Both the position numbers and the translations under genes were made by a program. A stretch of DNA of 64,000 bases, taken from Photobacterium frigidiphilum. Lineage in GTDB: Bacteria > Pseudomonadota > Gammaproteobacteria > Enterobacterales > Vibrionaceae. The notes beneath the pieces were generated by a model. The model was not told where the DNA came from. It did no database searches and saw only the letters and a program-made list of their open reading frames with translations. Where the stretch lies: assembly GCF_003025615.1 (NCBI RefSeq), contig NZ_PYMJ01000001.1:413301-477300 (forward strand). Reading direction: 5' to 3'. Within the stretch, counting starts at the first letter, position 1, and every line of letters starts with the position of its first letter. Of this stretch, positions 40,592 to 50,350 are shown piece by piece.

Positions 40592-40923
40592 TGAAGGAAA
40601 TATACTTTATTGGCTTACTTTCTTTTTTATTAGTGGGTTGCGAAACAACCGCCTTACACCACGATGGTAAGCCAGTTCAGGTGACATGGAATGACACTCA
40701 GCATATGAGTGAATGTGAACCCAAAGGCACCATAGTGGCCTCTCAAGGTACGTGGTACAACTACTGGTTATTGAACGATGGTGATTTGACAGAAGCCGTG
40801 TTGAATAACCTCAGAAATAAAGCTGGGCAACTGGGTGCAAATACTATCCATTTATACGCCCCACAAACCTTTGGCACATCCGTCACGATGACTGCAAATT
40901 CTTACTTATGCCCTAAAGCGTAA
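40591..40923 (+). CDS. DUF4156 family lipoprotein
   Basis: A 110-residue lipoprotein with lipobox LLVGC (Cys17). The core CEPKGTIVASQGTWYNYWLLNDGDLTEAVLN and LRNKAGQLGANTIHLY match the DUF4156 family, which has no known function. Its ATG overlaps the narP stop (TAATG), so it is translated with the nitrate sensor pair, but a link to nitrate is not established. Confidence 0.85.
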   Translation: MKEIYFIGLLSFLLVGCETTALHHDGKPVQVTWNDTQHMSECEPKGTIVASQGTWYNYWLLNDGDLTEAVLNNLRNKAGQLGANTIHLYAPQTFGTSVTMTANSYLCPKA

Positions 40924-40953
40924 CGCTCAAATTTTTATCAATACGTTTTAAAG

Positions 40954-40981
40954 AAAAACCGCAGTAACTGCGGTTTTCTTT
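40954..40981. terminator. Terminator after narQP-DUF4156
   Basis: AAAACCGCAG-TAA-CTGCGGTTTT has a perfect stem, a 3-base loop and a T-rich tail. It may also serve the converging HTH gene, whose stop it touches. Confidence 0.9.
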
Positions 40982-41262
40982 TAGCAAGCAACAGAGGTAA
41001 TGAGATCCTTTTCTCGGTTTTCAACCCATTGCAGATCGAAAGGCCCCCAATCACTTAGCTTATAATAGCCATCATTGTGTCGTTTACCATCTTGAATAAA
41101 CGTAAGTTCGATACCAATACCCGGCAAAGCTTTCAATACATCTTGAATCGTACGGCGTGGCCAACCTGTTTGTTCAATCAACCTTGGTACATTTGGGCGT
41201 TCGGTATGCTCAACAAGTAATGCCAAATAAAGACGGCGAGCAAAAACTGGATTCAGTTCCAT
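40981..41262 (-). CDS. Small winged-helix DNA-binding protein
   Basis: A 93-residue protein with a helix-turn-helix (FARRLYLALLVEHTERPNVPRLIEQTGWPRRTIQDVLKAL) and a C-terminal wing (LTFIQDGKRHNDGYYKLSDWG), like the HTH_43 family of short gammaproteobacterial regulators. The ATG at 41262 has a GGAGG site 7 bases upstream and is preferred to the ATG at 41274. Target and signal are unknown. Confidence 0.82.
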   Translation of the reverse strand: MELNPVFARRLYLALLVEHTERPNVPRLIEQTGWPRRTIQDVLKALPGIGIELTFIQDGKRHNDGYYKLSDWGPFDLQWVENREKDLITSVAC

Positions 41263-41654
41263 TGAGACCTCCATAATACAGAGGCTTCATTATTCCGAGA
41301 TCCACAACTGGCATGTTGAGTTTGATCAATTAGCTATTTAGTTTTCACCCTATACAAAGTCAAAAGTGGGACTTAGATCTCACTAACACATAATTAAAAG
41401 TAAAAAATCGCCACGCCAGACATACCACTCTTTTAATATCGTCCCTGTTTAACGATGTTCAATGATGTTTAAAACTTATAACCATCATAAATACCCAAGG
41501 GCGATATCGGTTTTAATGGTCACGTCATCATTAATCATATAATCAAGCCCCGCACTGGCAGCTAACCCCATGAACCTTCCAAGTTGATAAGTAGCAGCTA
41601 AACAGTATCAGTAGTAGTATCTGTGCTTTTTATGCCTACAGATAAGGTCATATG
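41263..41654. other. Intergenic stretch with a decayed coding fragment
   Basis: It contains the outer-membrane-like remnant at 41485-41607 and otherwise no recognised feature. Confidence 0.5.
41485..41607 (-). pseudogene. Remnant of an outer-membrane beta-barrel protein gene
   Basis: On the minus strand about 40 codons read AATYQLGRFMGLAASAGLDY, then MINDDVTIKTDIALGYL, then a stop. The alternating hydrophobic and polar pattern with GLDY and a final aromatic/Leu end looks like the last strands of an outer-membrane barrel. No start, ribosome-binding site or upstream part is present. The parent family cannot be named with confidence. Confidence 0.45.
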
Positions 41655-42116
41655 ATGAGCGGTGCACAAAAGTTACTTAAAGCCACACAAGATGCGATCA
41701 AACAGAAACCCGTATTACTTGATGTATTAACAGAAAAAGAAAGACAAAGCATTCATCAAGCCTTTACCAATGGAACACCGCTAGAACTTAATGCCGCATC
41801 GTTATTAATTATTTTTCAAGCGCCACAACGCTTAATTGAAGATGAATTAGCACTGACAAACGGCGTTTTGTCTGTCTATGCATGGCAAAACGAAAATAAT
41901 GCTGTCAGCCTTTTTACCTATTTCGATGAAACGCGTTGTCTCGTCACAATAGAACATGATGCCATCATCGCTCAGCCAGTCACTCTGGATTCTGTCATCA
42001 ATGGGGATAACTTTACGCCTTTTAAACTTGCAGAGGGTGAAGCAAAAAAAGTGGAGCGCTTTTATCAAGAGTTTCGCCAAGATGCGAATGATGAATGCTT
42101 AAACGAATCAAAATAA
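41655..42116 (+). CDS. Conserved-looking protein of unknown function
   Basis: I do not recognise this 153-residue protein. It is soluble, acidic and has no signal peptide. The first part is helical (AQKLLKATQDAIKQKPVLLDVLTEKERQSIHQAFTNG) and the centre has beta character (LLIIFQAPQRLIEDELALTNGVLSVYAW, AVSLFTYFDETRCLVTIE). The ATG at 41655 has AAGG at suitable distance; the ATG three bases earlier is too close. It precedes yffB by about 100 bases on the same strand. Confidence 0.7.
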   Translation: MSGAQKLLKATQDAIKQKPVLLDVLTEKERQSIHQAFTNGTPLELNAASLLIIFQAPQRLIEDELALTNGVLSVYAWQNENNAVSLFTYFDETRCLVTIEHDAIIAQPVTLDSVINGDNFTPFKLAEGEAKKVERFYQEFRQDANDECLNESK

Positions 42117-42214
42117 GCCTGTTTTAAAAAGTGACCGCCATCACCCATTGCGAAGGTTCGCTATTCTCGCTATAAAGGAAAGCTAACAAATAACAAAATA
42201 AAGTCAGCATCATT

Positions 42215-44414
<2,200 letters not shown>

Positions 44415-44615
44415 ATGGAATGGTTACTCAACCCTTGGGTCATTACCGTTATCATACTGAGTGTCGTTATTAGCAACATTATGGCGTTGAAATACACGGC
44501 CAACATGAAGTTTGGTGACCGTGACAAAATTAAATACCTCAAAGAAAAACACGACAAAGAACAAGCACTGCAAGAAGAAGACAATAAGAAAAGCAGTAAC
44601 AAGACTAGCAACTAG
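44415..44615 (+). CDS. DUF2897 family small membrane protein
   Basis: A 66-residue protein with one N-terminal membrane helix (WVITVIILSVVISNIMALKY) and a charged cytoplasmic tail (KFGDRDKIKYLKEKHDKEQ), as in the DUF2897 family. It begins directly after the M15 stop, so yffB-dapE-M15-DUF2897 form one operon. Its last codons and stop lie inside a tandem 7-base repeat. Confidence 0.85.
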   Translation: MEWLLNPWVITVIILSVVISNIMALKYTANMKFGDRDKIKYLKEKHDKEQALQEEDNKKSSNKTSN

Positions 44616-44638
44616 CAACTAGCAACTAGCAACTAGCA
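44604..44638. repeat. Five tandem copies of ACTAGCA
   Basis: Five perfect 7-base units. The DUF2897 reading frame enters the array and stops at TAG in the second unit, so copy-number change beyond two would not alter the protein. Confidence 0.97.
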
Positions 44639-44649
44639 AAAGTCTCATA

Positions 44650-44755
44650 TAAAAAAGATTGCCAATGATACACAAATCCCCCGTTTTTAAACTGGGGATT
44701 TTTTTAACTTTATATCACGACTTGATCCTTTGTTATTAAACCAAGGACGGTCATT
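44650..44755 (+). repeat. Left inverted repeat (IS end and transposase leader)
   Basis: Aligned with the reverse complement of 46866-46991, it shares AAAAAAG(A/G)TTGCCAATG, ATACACAAATCC, TTTTTAAACTGGGG and ATTAAACCAAGGA(C/T)GGTCATT. It lacks 14 bases that hold the transposon tip and about 7 bases in the leader. Confidence 0.85.
44675..44706. terminator. Hairpin in the left IS end
   Basis: AAATCCCC and GGGGATTT pair, with an inner TTT/AAA, followed by a T run. It could end DUF2897 operon transcription, and in the IS it would shield the transposase start from outside transcription. A matching hairpin is in the right repeat at 46927-46953. Confidence 0.7.
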
Positions 44756-44910
44756 ATGTATATTTCTACTTATCAAAATTGGGCGAATTCTCTTTTTGGG
44801 CTGGTTAATTTTTGGCAACCCAGACGAACAAAACGATGAGTTAAATCAAATCAATATCCTACCGATATTGAAGGGACTTTGTTGTATCTGGACGTTACAT
44901 GATTACGTTG
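44756..44910 (+). pseudogene. Remnant of a Tn5/IS50-like (IS4 superfamily) transposase N-terminus
   Basis: From the ATG with an AAGGA site upstream the frame reads YQNWANSLFGLVNFWQPRRTKR, then a stop, then IEGTLLYLDV. This lines up with the start of Tn5 transposase (DWAKSVFSSAALGDPRRTARLV and later QEGAYRFIRN). Several stops and loss of the rest make it inactive. Confidence 0.65.
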
Positions 44911-45042
44911 ATTTGTAGAGAATTGAACATAATGCTTATATGGCATCAAATTTAGGTACAAAATCAGGCTTCACTATTGCAGTAGGGTATTAATAGGATT
45001 GGCGCTATACAACAACATTATTAGTTTGGTATCATATTGTTT

Positions 45043-45396
45043 ATGTTAGCTTTTATGGGTAAACTTGATATGTATAGTAAAAACAAAATACTTATATTTT
45101 CGTTTGTATCAGTGATGGGATGGATATTTGCTTCATTTTTGATGCTAACTGAAATTAGGAGTGACCGAGAATATATTAAAGTAAAAGTGTCTGAAAATGC
45201 TTTTAATATAGTCTCACAAGCATTACAAGATAAAAAATCTGATGAAGAAATAATTAAGCAGATGGAAGTATGGTTTAGCAAAGAATGGACTGCTCAGACA
45301 GGATCTGTAACAACCATTTGTGACAACAATAGAGACGCATTTAAAAAAATAATGTCAGATAGTGCGATAACAACAATATGTAGATTGCGAATTTAA
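45043..45396 (+). CDS. Small membrane-anchored protein, paralog A (unknown)
   Basis: I do not recognise it. About 117 residues from the ATG at 45043; ATGs at 45055 and 45070 are alternatives and no ribosome-binding site decides. One membrane helix (ILIFSFVSVMGWIFASFLML) is followed by an external domain of about 80 residues with two cysteines (TGSVTTIC ... ITTICRL) that may form a disulfide. The core NAFNIVSQALQDKKSDEEII...SKEWTAQTGSVTT recurs in the next gene. Low GC unlike its surroundings points to transfer. First of a three-gene unit. Confidence 0.7.
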   Translation: MLAFMGKLDMYSKNKILIFSFVSVMGWIFASFLMLTEIRSDREYIKVKVSENAFNIVSQALQDKKSDEEIIKQMEVWFSKEWTAQTGSVTTICDNNRDAFKKIMSDSAITTICRLRI

Positions 45397-45407
45397 CGAG
45401 AATAAAA

Positions 45408-45743
45408 ATGAATAGATATATTGTAAGTACTTTATTATTTATATTGTCACTTTCTGGCTGGATTAGTGGTGCTGTTTTTTATTATCAAGCAATAGAAAAT
45501 GATCGGTATCTTATGGATGAGAGATTAGATACGTCATTCAATATTATATCTCAAATGTTGCAGAGAAATAATAATGATGAGGATGTGTTAAATCAAGTTA
45601 ATATATCAATTAGCAAAGGATGGTCCGCTCATACAGGATCTCTAACAACACTGTGTGAGAATGATAAACATAGACTGTTAAGTATTATAAATGAAAGCAA
45701 CGTTGATAAAGTATGTGCTCTAGTGCCTAAAGGGGACTATTAA
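45408..45743 (+). CDS. Small membrane-anchored protein, paralog B (unknown)
   Basis: 111 residues: one membrane helix (STLLFILSLSGWISGAVFYY) and an external domain. Compared with paralog A the pattern F-N-I-(V/I)-S-Q-x-L-Q, D-E, S-K-x-W-(T/S)-A-x-T-G-S-(V/L)-T-T-(I/L)-C and a final C-x-L is kept, so the pair arose by duplication and has diverged greatly. The two conserved cysteines support an exported, oxidised domain. Its stop overlaps the next start (TAATG). Confidence 0.75.
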   Translation: MNRYIVSTLLFILSLSGWISGAVFYYQAIENDRYLMDERLDTSFNIISQMLQRNNNDEDVLNQVNISISKGWSAHTGSLTTLCENDKHRLLSIINESNVDKVCALVPKGDY

Positions 45744-46105
45744 TGTGGATAACGATTACAACTCTTATTATATGTGTCATAAACATGATATCGCTTGTAG
45801 GTCTATTTTCATGCCTAACTGAGCATAGTAAAAAATTAACATTTGATCGAGATAAAAAAATTGTATGTTGTGATGGTCAGAAATTAATTTCAGTTAGAGA
45901 AGGTAGTGCTAATTTCAGATTTATTGATTACATATTTAATAAAAAAAATCAGGAAATATCATTATCAGAATTAGAAGGGGTTGTTTTTTTTGGCAATGAT
46001 ATTAATTTAAACAAAGCCATCAGTAACACCAACCTTCCTAAGGAAATTATAAAAAAAGCCTTTAAAGTTAATGCTAAAAAGCTTGTTTTTAATGATACAG
46101 TTTAA
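45743..46105 (+). CDS. Membrane-anchored protein with a possible winged-helix-like domain (unknown)
   Basis: 120 residues: an N-terminal membrane helix (ITTLIICVINMISLVGLFSCL), then a soluble domain LTFDRDKKIVCCDGQKLISV, RFIDYIFNKKNQEISLSELEGVVFF and NLNKAISNTNLPKEIIKKAF. The spacing recalls OmpR/ToxR-type winged-helix domains (a short beta start, a helix pair with E-x-S-x-S-E-L, then a recognition-like helix), but I cannot confirm it. Translationally coupled to paralog B and followed by a terminator. Confidence 0.65.
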   Translation: MWITITTLIICVINMISLVGLFSCLTEHSKKLTFDRDKKIVCCDGQKLISVREGSANFRFIDYIFNKKNQEISLSELEGVVFFGNDINLNKAISNTNLPKEIIKKAFKVNAKKLVFNDTV

Positions 46106-46207
46106 ATAGTATTTACGATTAATTATAGAGTCAATATATTCTTACCGTTTAGCATAAAAGAAGCACATCGTTAATGGGCCTGCTTATTAATAATGTTGAC
46201 TAGGTCA

Positions 46208-46237
46208 AGCCGCAGAACAATTGTACTGCGGCTTTTT
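46208..46237 (+). terminator. Terminator of the three-gene cargo unit
   Basis: AGCCGCAG and CTGCGGCT form a perfect 8-bp stem over a 10-base loop, followed by five T. Confidence 0.9.
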
Positions 46238-46354
46238 CATCTGTGATTATCCAGAATGGTTATGTAATGTTCTAGATCACTTTATTTCTTTCTGAGATAT
46301 GGTGAGAATGCGTTTTAGATGGTAACAACACCAAGTATTTAAAATGATTTTACT

Positions 46355-46576
46355 TTAATTGAACATAACCTCCTGATCATCCATGGTATTCTTATCGATA
46401 AGTACTGCGCTTTGAATAAAGTGAGTCCCATCCATATCAAACCGCTTGAGTCTCGTAGAATCAATGGCTATCGCTGCAATCTTTCCGTCTGGTTTTTCAT
46501 TCTTTTTGATGCGTAGCACCGTTAGATCGAGCTGCTTCAGCCACTTTGATAGCAGCGTAAATCAGGACATTGAAGC
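46355..46576 (-). pseudogene. Remnant of an IS5-family-like transposase
   Basis: On the minus strand one frame reads FTLLSKWLKQLDLTVLRIKK, NEKPDGKIAAIAIDSTRLKRF and DGTHFIQSAVLIDKNTMDDQEV before a stop. (A/V)IDST-G-LK is the first-Asp motif region of IS5-type DDE transposases, and the next part resembles a region normally 25 or so residues further on, so an internal deletion is likely. An in-frame stop lies near its 5' end. Confidence 0.5.
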
Positions 46577-46642
46577 TTCTTCATACCTAACATCATCAGT
46601 AGATATCAACAAAGCCTTTCATCGGCAGTTTTAGGGGAAAAA

Positions 46643-46671
46643 AGCCAGCAAATAAAAATATCATGCTGGCT
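46643..46671. repeat. Perfect hairpin AGCCAGCA/TGCTGGCT
   Basis: An 8-bp perfect stem with a 13-base loop in non-coding, decayed DNA. It could be an old terminator. Confidence 0.7.
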
Positions 46672-46693
46672 GTAGAATGGGCTAGGTTTCAAT

Positions 46694-46720
46694 CCCCACG
46701 TGTCGTATTGGTTCGTGGGG
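46694..46720. repeat. Perfect hairpin CCCCACG/CGTGGGG
   Basis: A 7-bp perfect stem with a 13-base loop next to TTTCAAT. Single copy; no array. Confidence 0.7.
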
Positions 46721-46865
46721 GGGTTATTATCAAACAGTTGGCATATGGTATTTGTGATGTATGTCACCTTTTTTTTGTCTAAGACAGATTGAGAAAACAA
46801 TAACTAGCGTGTATCTTATAAATGTAAATTTTTATGTTAATAAACAAAGCCTTAAATCACCAGCA

Positions 46866-46991
46866 ATGACCATCCTTGGTTTAATCACAAAGGATTTGAT
46901 CGTGATATTGATATGAAGCTCAAAAAAAATCCCCAGTTTAAAAACTGAGGATTTGTGTATAAGAGACAGTCGGCCATTGGCAACCTTTTTT
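46866..46991 (-). repeat. Right inverted repeat (IS end and transposase leader)
   Basis: The reverse complement matches 44650-44755. It retains the transposon tip CTGTCTCTTATACACA (46954-46969) that the left copy has lost. The homology also covers about 18 bases outside the tip (CAAAAAAGGTTGCCAATG). Confidence 0.85.
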
Positions 46992-47010
46992 GACCGAGTA
47001 AATAATACGC

Positions 47011-48267
47011 TTATGGGCGTATTAAGTAATCAGCCTGACCTACCCACTTATAACTTGTTAGCTCTTCTAAGCCCATAGGGCCACGTGCATGCAGCTTCTG
47101 AGTAGATACTGCAACCTCGGCACCTAAACCAAACTGCGCACCGTCAGTAAAGCGTGTAGATGCATTCACATACACAGCAGCAGAGCCTGCCGCGTTGACG
47201 AAACGTTCAGCAGATTGAATATCGTTGGTAAGAATCGCATCAGAGTGGCTCGCGTTATGTTTACGCATATGAGCAATCGCTTCTGCAACATCGGCAACCA
47301 CTTTTACGCCTAACGTGAAACTTAGCCATTCAGTATCAAAATCACCGTTTGCAACATGGCGCAATGTCGCCGCTTTTCCTTCAAGGAAAGAATACGCCGC
47401 ATCATCAGCAACAAATTCAACGTTACTTTTATTTAAACGCTCTGCTAAGCGAGGTAAAAAAGTCTCTGCCACTTTTTCGCTTACCAATAACGTATCCAAT
47501 GCATTACACGCTGATGGGCGTTGAGCTTTGGCATTTTCAACCACATCAATTGAACGTGATATATCCGCAGAATGATCAACATAAACATGGCTAATACCAA
47601 AGCCACCGATAATCACTGGAATCGTACTGTTTTCTTTGCACATTTTATGCAAACCAGCACCACCACGTGGAATAATCATATCTACGTACTGATCAAGACG
47701 TAATAACTGCGATACTAACTCACGGTCTGGTTTGTCGATGTACTGAACCGATGCCGCGGGTAAATCTGCTTTTTTCAGTGCAACTTGAATCACTTTCACT
47801 AATTCCACATTGGAATGAAATGTTTCGCGTCCACCACGTAAAATACTGGCATTACCCGTTTTCAAACACAGTGCAGCAATATCAATCGTTACATTTGGGC
47901 GGGCTTCATAAATAACACCAACAACACCTAATGGCACACGACGACGGCTTAAACGCATACCGTTTTCTAATACTCGACTATCGAGCTCAGCACCCACAGG
48001 ATCATTTAAGCTGATCACGTTACGTACATCATTGGCAATGCCGGTTAATCTGTCTTCATTCAGTAAAAGACGATCAATCAATGCCTCTGTCATTCCTGAT
48101 TCACGTGCGGCATTAATATCTTTGGCATTGGCTGCTAAAATAGCGTCTTTGTTTGCTTCTAGCTCATCGGCTATGATTGCTAATGCTTGGTTCTTTTGCG
48201 CTGTCGCTACTGTCGCTAATTCGAAAGCCGCTTCTTGAGCCGCTTTGCCCATATGTTCAAGATTCAC
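47011..48267 (-). CDS. proA: Gamma-glutamyl phosphate reductase ProA
   Basis: ProA reduces glutamyl-5-phosphate to the semialdehyde in proline synthesis with NADPH. The 418-residue protein starts at GTG (48267), with an AGAGGA site 7 bases upstream, reading [18 protein letters not shown]; a longer frame is not needed. The catalytic Cys is in [14 protein letters not shown], and the C-terminal [35 protein letters not shown] is diagnostic. It follows proB by about 90 bases. A short inverted repeat (AATACGC) surrounds its stop codon. Confidence 0.97.
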   Translation of the reverse strand: MNLEHMGKAAQEAAFELATVATAQKNQALAIIADELEANKDAILAANAKDINAARESGMTEALIDRLLLNEDRLTGIANDVRNVISLNDPVGAELDSRVLENGMRLSRRRVPLGVVGVIYEARPNVTIDIAALCLKTGNASILRGGRETFHSNVELVKVIQVALKKADLPAASVQYIDKPDRELVSQLLRLDQYVDMIIPRGGAGLHKMCKENSTIPVIIGGFGISHVYVDHSADISRSIDVVENAKAQRPSACNALDTLLVSEKVAETFLPRLAERLNKSNVEFVADDAAYSFLEGKAATLRHVANGDFDTEWLSFTLGVKVVADVAEAIAHMRKHNASHSDAILTNDIQSAERFVNAAGSAAVYVNASTRFTDGAQFGLGAEVAVSTQKLHARGPMGLEELTSYKWVGQADYLIRP

Positions 48268-48356
48268 AATATTTCCTCTTTCATGCCAAGTCATCAATAT
48301 ACGTTACGTTGGTTTAATTACATTACTACTGTAAATAACCACTTTAAATGATGACT

Positions 48357-49493
48357 TTAAATAACCACTAGATCATCACGGTGAATAGCAACAGGACCAT
48401 ATTCATAACCCAGCACTTTATAAATGTCTTGGCTGTGCTTACCTACAATCATTGCCATATCATGACTAGAGTAACGACAAATACCGCGGGCTAACAAAAC
48501 ACCATTGGTATCGAAAATTCGTGCTACTTCGCCACGTTCAAACCCCCCTTTTACTTCAGTAATACCTTTCGATAATAAACTACTGCCTCTTTCCAGTACG
48601 GCCTTAGCTGCACCAGTATCAATCACAATATCGCCAGCAGGAGGGGGACCTGCTAAAATCCAACGCTTACGGCTTTCTAGTGGTGTATCTAACGGAAGAA
48701 AGCGTGTTCCTACCGACTCACCACTGGCTAAATCAGAAATCACATCAGGACGACTACCCGCTGCAATAATCACTTCAATACCCGCACGACGAGCAACATC
48801 TGCTGCTTGCAATTTAGTCGCCATACCGCCAGTACCTAAACCACCTGCACTACCACCTGCTAATTTGCGCAGTGTTTCATCAATGGTATGTACTTCGCGA
48901 ATAAGCTCTGCATCTGGGTTATTACGTGGATCTGCAGTAAATAAACCGGGTTGATCGGTTAATAGCAGTAGCTTATCTGCACCGCCTAAAATACCCACTA
49001 GAGCGGATAAATTATCATTATCGCCCACTTTTATTTCAGTGGTAGCAACCGCATCATTTTCATTTACAACAGGAATAATGCCGTTATCTAATAACGCAAT
49101 GAGCATGTCTCGAGCATTCAAGTAACGTTCACGATCGTCAAGATCAGCACGCGTTAGCAGCATCTGACCGACATGAAGACCATAAATGCCAAACAGGCTT
49201 TCCCACTCTTGAATCAAACGACTTTGACCTACAGCCGCAAGTAACTGTTTGCTAGCCATTGTTTTAGGCAATTCAGGATAGCCTAAATGCTCTCGACCAG
49301 CGGCAATCGCACCTGATGTCACAATAATTACTTTATGACCATGGCGGCGAAGATAAGCACATTGGCGAACCAACTCAACCATATGAGCACGATCTAGCTT
49401 CAAAGTACCACCCGTTAATACACTGGTACCAAGCTTTACAACAATGGTTTGCTTGGGGGGAAGCGTTTGTTTATCCGATAAAGGTGGTGTCAT
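48357..49493 (-). CDS. proB: Glutamate 5-kinase ProB
   Basis: ProB phosphorylates glutamate, the regulated first step of proline synthesis. The kinase domain ([46 protein letters not shown]) is followed by a C-terminal PUA domain ([23 protein letters not shown]). The open frame runs to 49586, but I prefer the ATG at 49493 (378 residues, AGGG just upstream), close to the size of Vibrio homologs; the longer version would add 31 unusual residues. Operon proB-proA. Confidence 0.94.
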   Translation of the reverse strand: MTPPLSDKQTLPPKQTIVVKLGTSVLTGGTLKLDRAHMVELVRQCAYLRRHGHKVIIVTSGAIAAGREHLGYPELPKTMASKQLLAAVGQSRLIQEWESLFGIYGLHVGQMLLTRADLDDRERYLNARDMLIALLDNGIIPVVNENDAVATTEIKVGDNDNLSALVGILGGADKLLLLTDQPGLFTADPRNNPDAELIREVHTIDETLRKLAGGSAGGLGTGGMATKLQAADVARRAGIEVIIAAGSRPDVISDLASGESVGTRFLPLDTPLESRKRWILAGPPPAGDIVIDTGAAKAVLERGSSLLSKGITEVKGGFERGEVARIFDTNGVLLARGICRYSSHDMAMIVGKHSQDIYKVLGYEYGPVAIHRDDLVVI

Positions 49494-49731
49494 TGACCCT
49501 GCGTGTTTTTCAACATTCGAAAGATCGCCTTCAAGCTTTAGTGCATTAACATTTAGGTGTTTAGTATCAGCCATGGGAATAAACAAAAAGTAGATAATAA
49601 GTGTGCATTTGTTTTATCAATCCCATTGCAAGATCACAAGAGAAATGCAGCAATCATAGAAAGAATTAATAAAATAAAATGGGATTCAGCTAAAAATAGG
49701 ACGAAACCGTCTAAAGTACCGCGAAAATGAT

Positions 49732-49772
49732 AAAGACCTCTTTGTCGCTAACCGCTAACAAAGAAGCCTTTT
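49732..49772 (-). terminator. Probable terminator of crl
   Basis: On the minus strand TCTTTGT and ACAAAGA pair around a GC-rich loop with flanking AAAGG/TCTTT pairs; moderately convincing. Confidence 0.5.
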
Positions 49773-49791
49773 AAGATCGTTTTATTATTGA

Positions 49792-50193
49792 TTATGCAGA
49801 ACCAAGTACCGCTTCTTCTAATTCAGCACTCGCTTGTAAATCCAATTGACAATCTTCTTTGACAAATTTAGTCAATTTAACATAAAAATCATCTAGCGTT
49901 TTAAGCACAGCTTCAGTATGTTTTGCCGGTAACGTACCTTTAATCCAGTTACCTTTTACATCATAGCGGCCAAAGTCGTAATGGTATTCAAAGCCGATAT
50001 CAGTTGCCGTTAACACTAACCACCATCCCCAAAACTCACGTTCTTCAGGAGACTTATTTGCACTAATACAACTTGCTAAACAGTCAAAGAAAAACTCACC
50101 TTCTTTGGACTGCTGTTTACGTAAATAAGGCCCAATCGCCGTCAGTTTCGTCATTAAACGACCATGTGGCGGAAAAATAGTATCTGTAGTCAT
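49792..50193 (-). CDS. crl: Sigma factor-binding protein Crl
   Basis: Crl binds RpoS and favours its holoenzyme. The 133-residue protein begins MTTDTIFPPHGRLMTKLTAIGPYLR and contains CLASCISANKSPEEREFWGWWL and EYHYDFGRYDVKGNWIKG, strongly conserved in the family. I use the ATG at 50193 with a GGGGAT site rather than the upstream start. Adjacent to frsA as in enterics. Confidence 0.94.
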   Translation of the reverse strand: MTTDTIFPPHGRLMTKLTAIGPYLRKQQSKEGEFFFDCLASCISANKSPEEREFWGWWLVLTATDIGFEYHYDFGRYDVKGNWIKGTLPAKHTEAVLKTLDDFYVKLTKFVKEDCQLDLQASAELEEAVLGSA

Positions 50194-50350
50194 CGCATAT
50201 CCCCATCCATAGTATATGTATGTAACGTCATACATAAAATACTCAACCACTTAGGTATGGTCTAAGTCAGTTATAAAACCATTAAAGCCATACTAGACAC
50301 GTATTGGCAACATTTTATTTACAATGCCAAGCCAGATCTCGTCATTTTTC

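Larger units (their letters stand above)
44616..45042. other. Left flank of the accessory segment
   Basis: It holds the 7-base repeat, the left inverted repeat and a decayed Tn5-like transposase start, listed separately. 44930-45040 shows nothing I can name. Confidence 0.6.
44650..46991. mobile_element. Decayed composite-type transposon with Tn5-like ends
   Basis: The 2.3-kb AT-rich segment is bounded by a diverged inverted repeat (44650-44755 and 46866-46991). Each copy contains the same hairpin, a leader and the ribosome-binding site of a Tn5-like transposase gene. The left copy runs on into a transposase N-terminus with stops; the right copy breaks off at the start codon. The right end carries CTGTCTCTTATACACA, the Tn5/IS50-type terminal sequence. 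Outward ends with inward transposases are the Tn5 plan. The cargo is three small membrane-protein genes. No intact transposase remains. Confidence 0.65.
46106..47010. other. Right flank of the accessory segment
   Basis: No intact gene in 900 bases. It holds the trio terminator, a decayed transposase fragment, two perfect hairpins and the right inverted repeat with a Tn5-type end. Confidence 0.7.

Noticed and set aside
46446..46634. 62-codon plus-strand ORF in the accessory segment
   Set aside because: Antisense to the transposase remnant; no ribosome-binding site.
46680..46730. GTTTCAATCCCC next to a palindrome, resembling the end of a CRISPR repeat
   Set aside because: Only one copy is present, with no spacers, no second repeat and no cas genes in the window.
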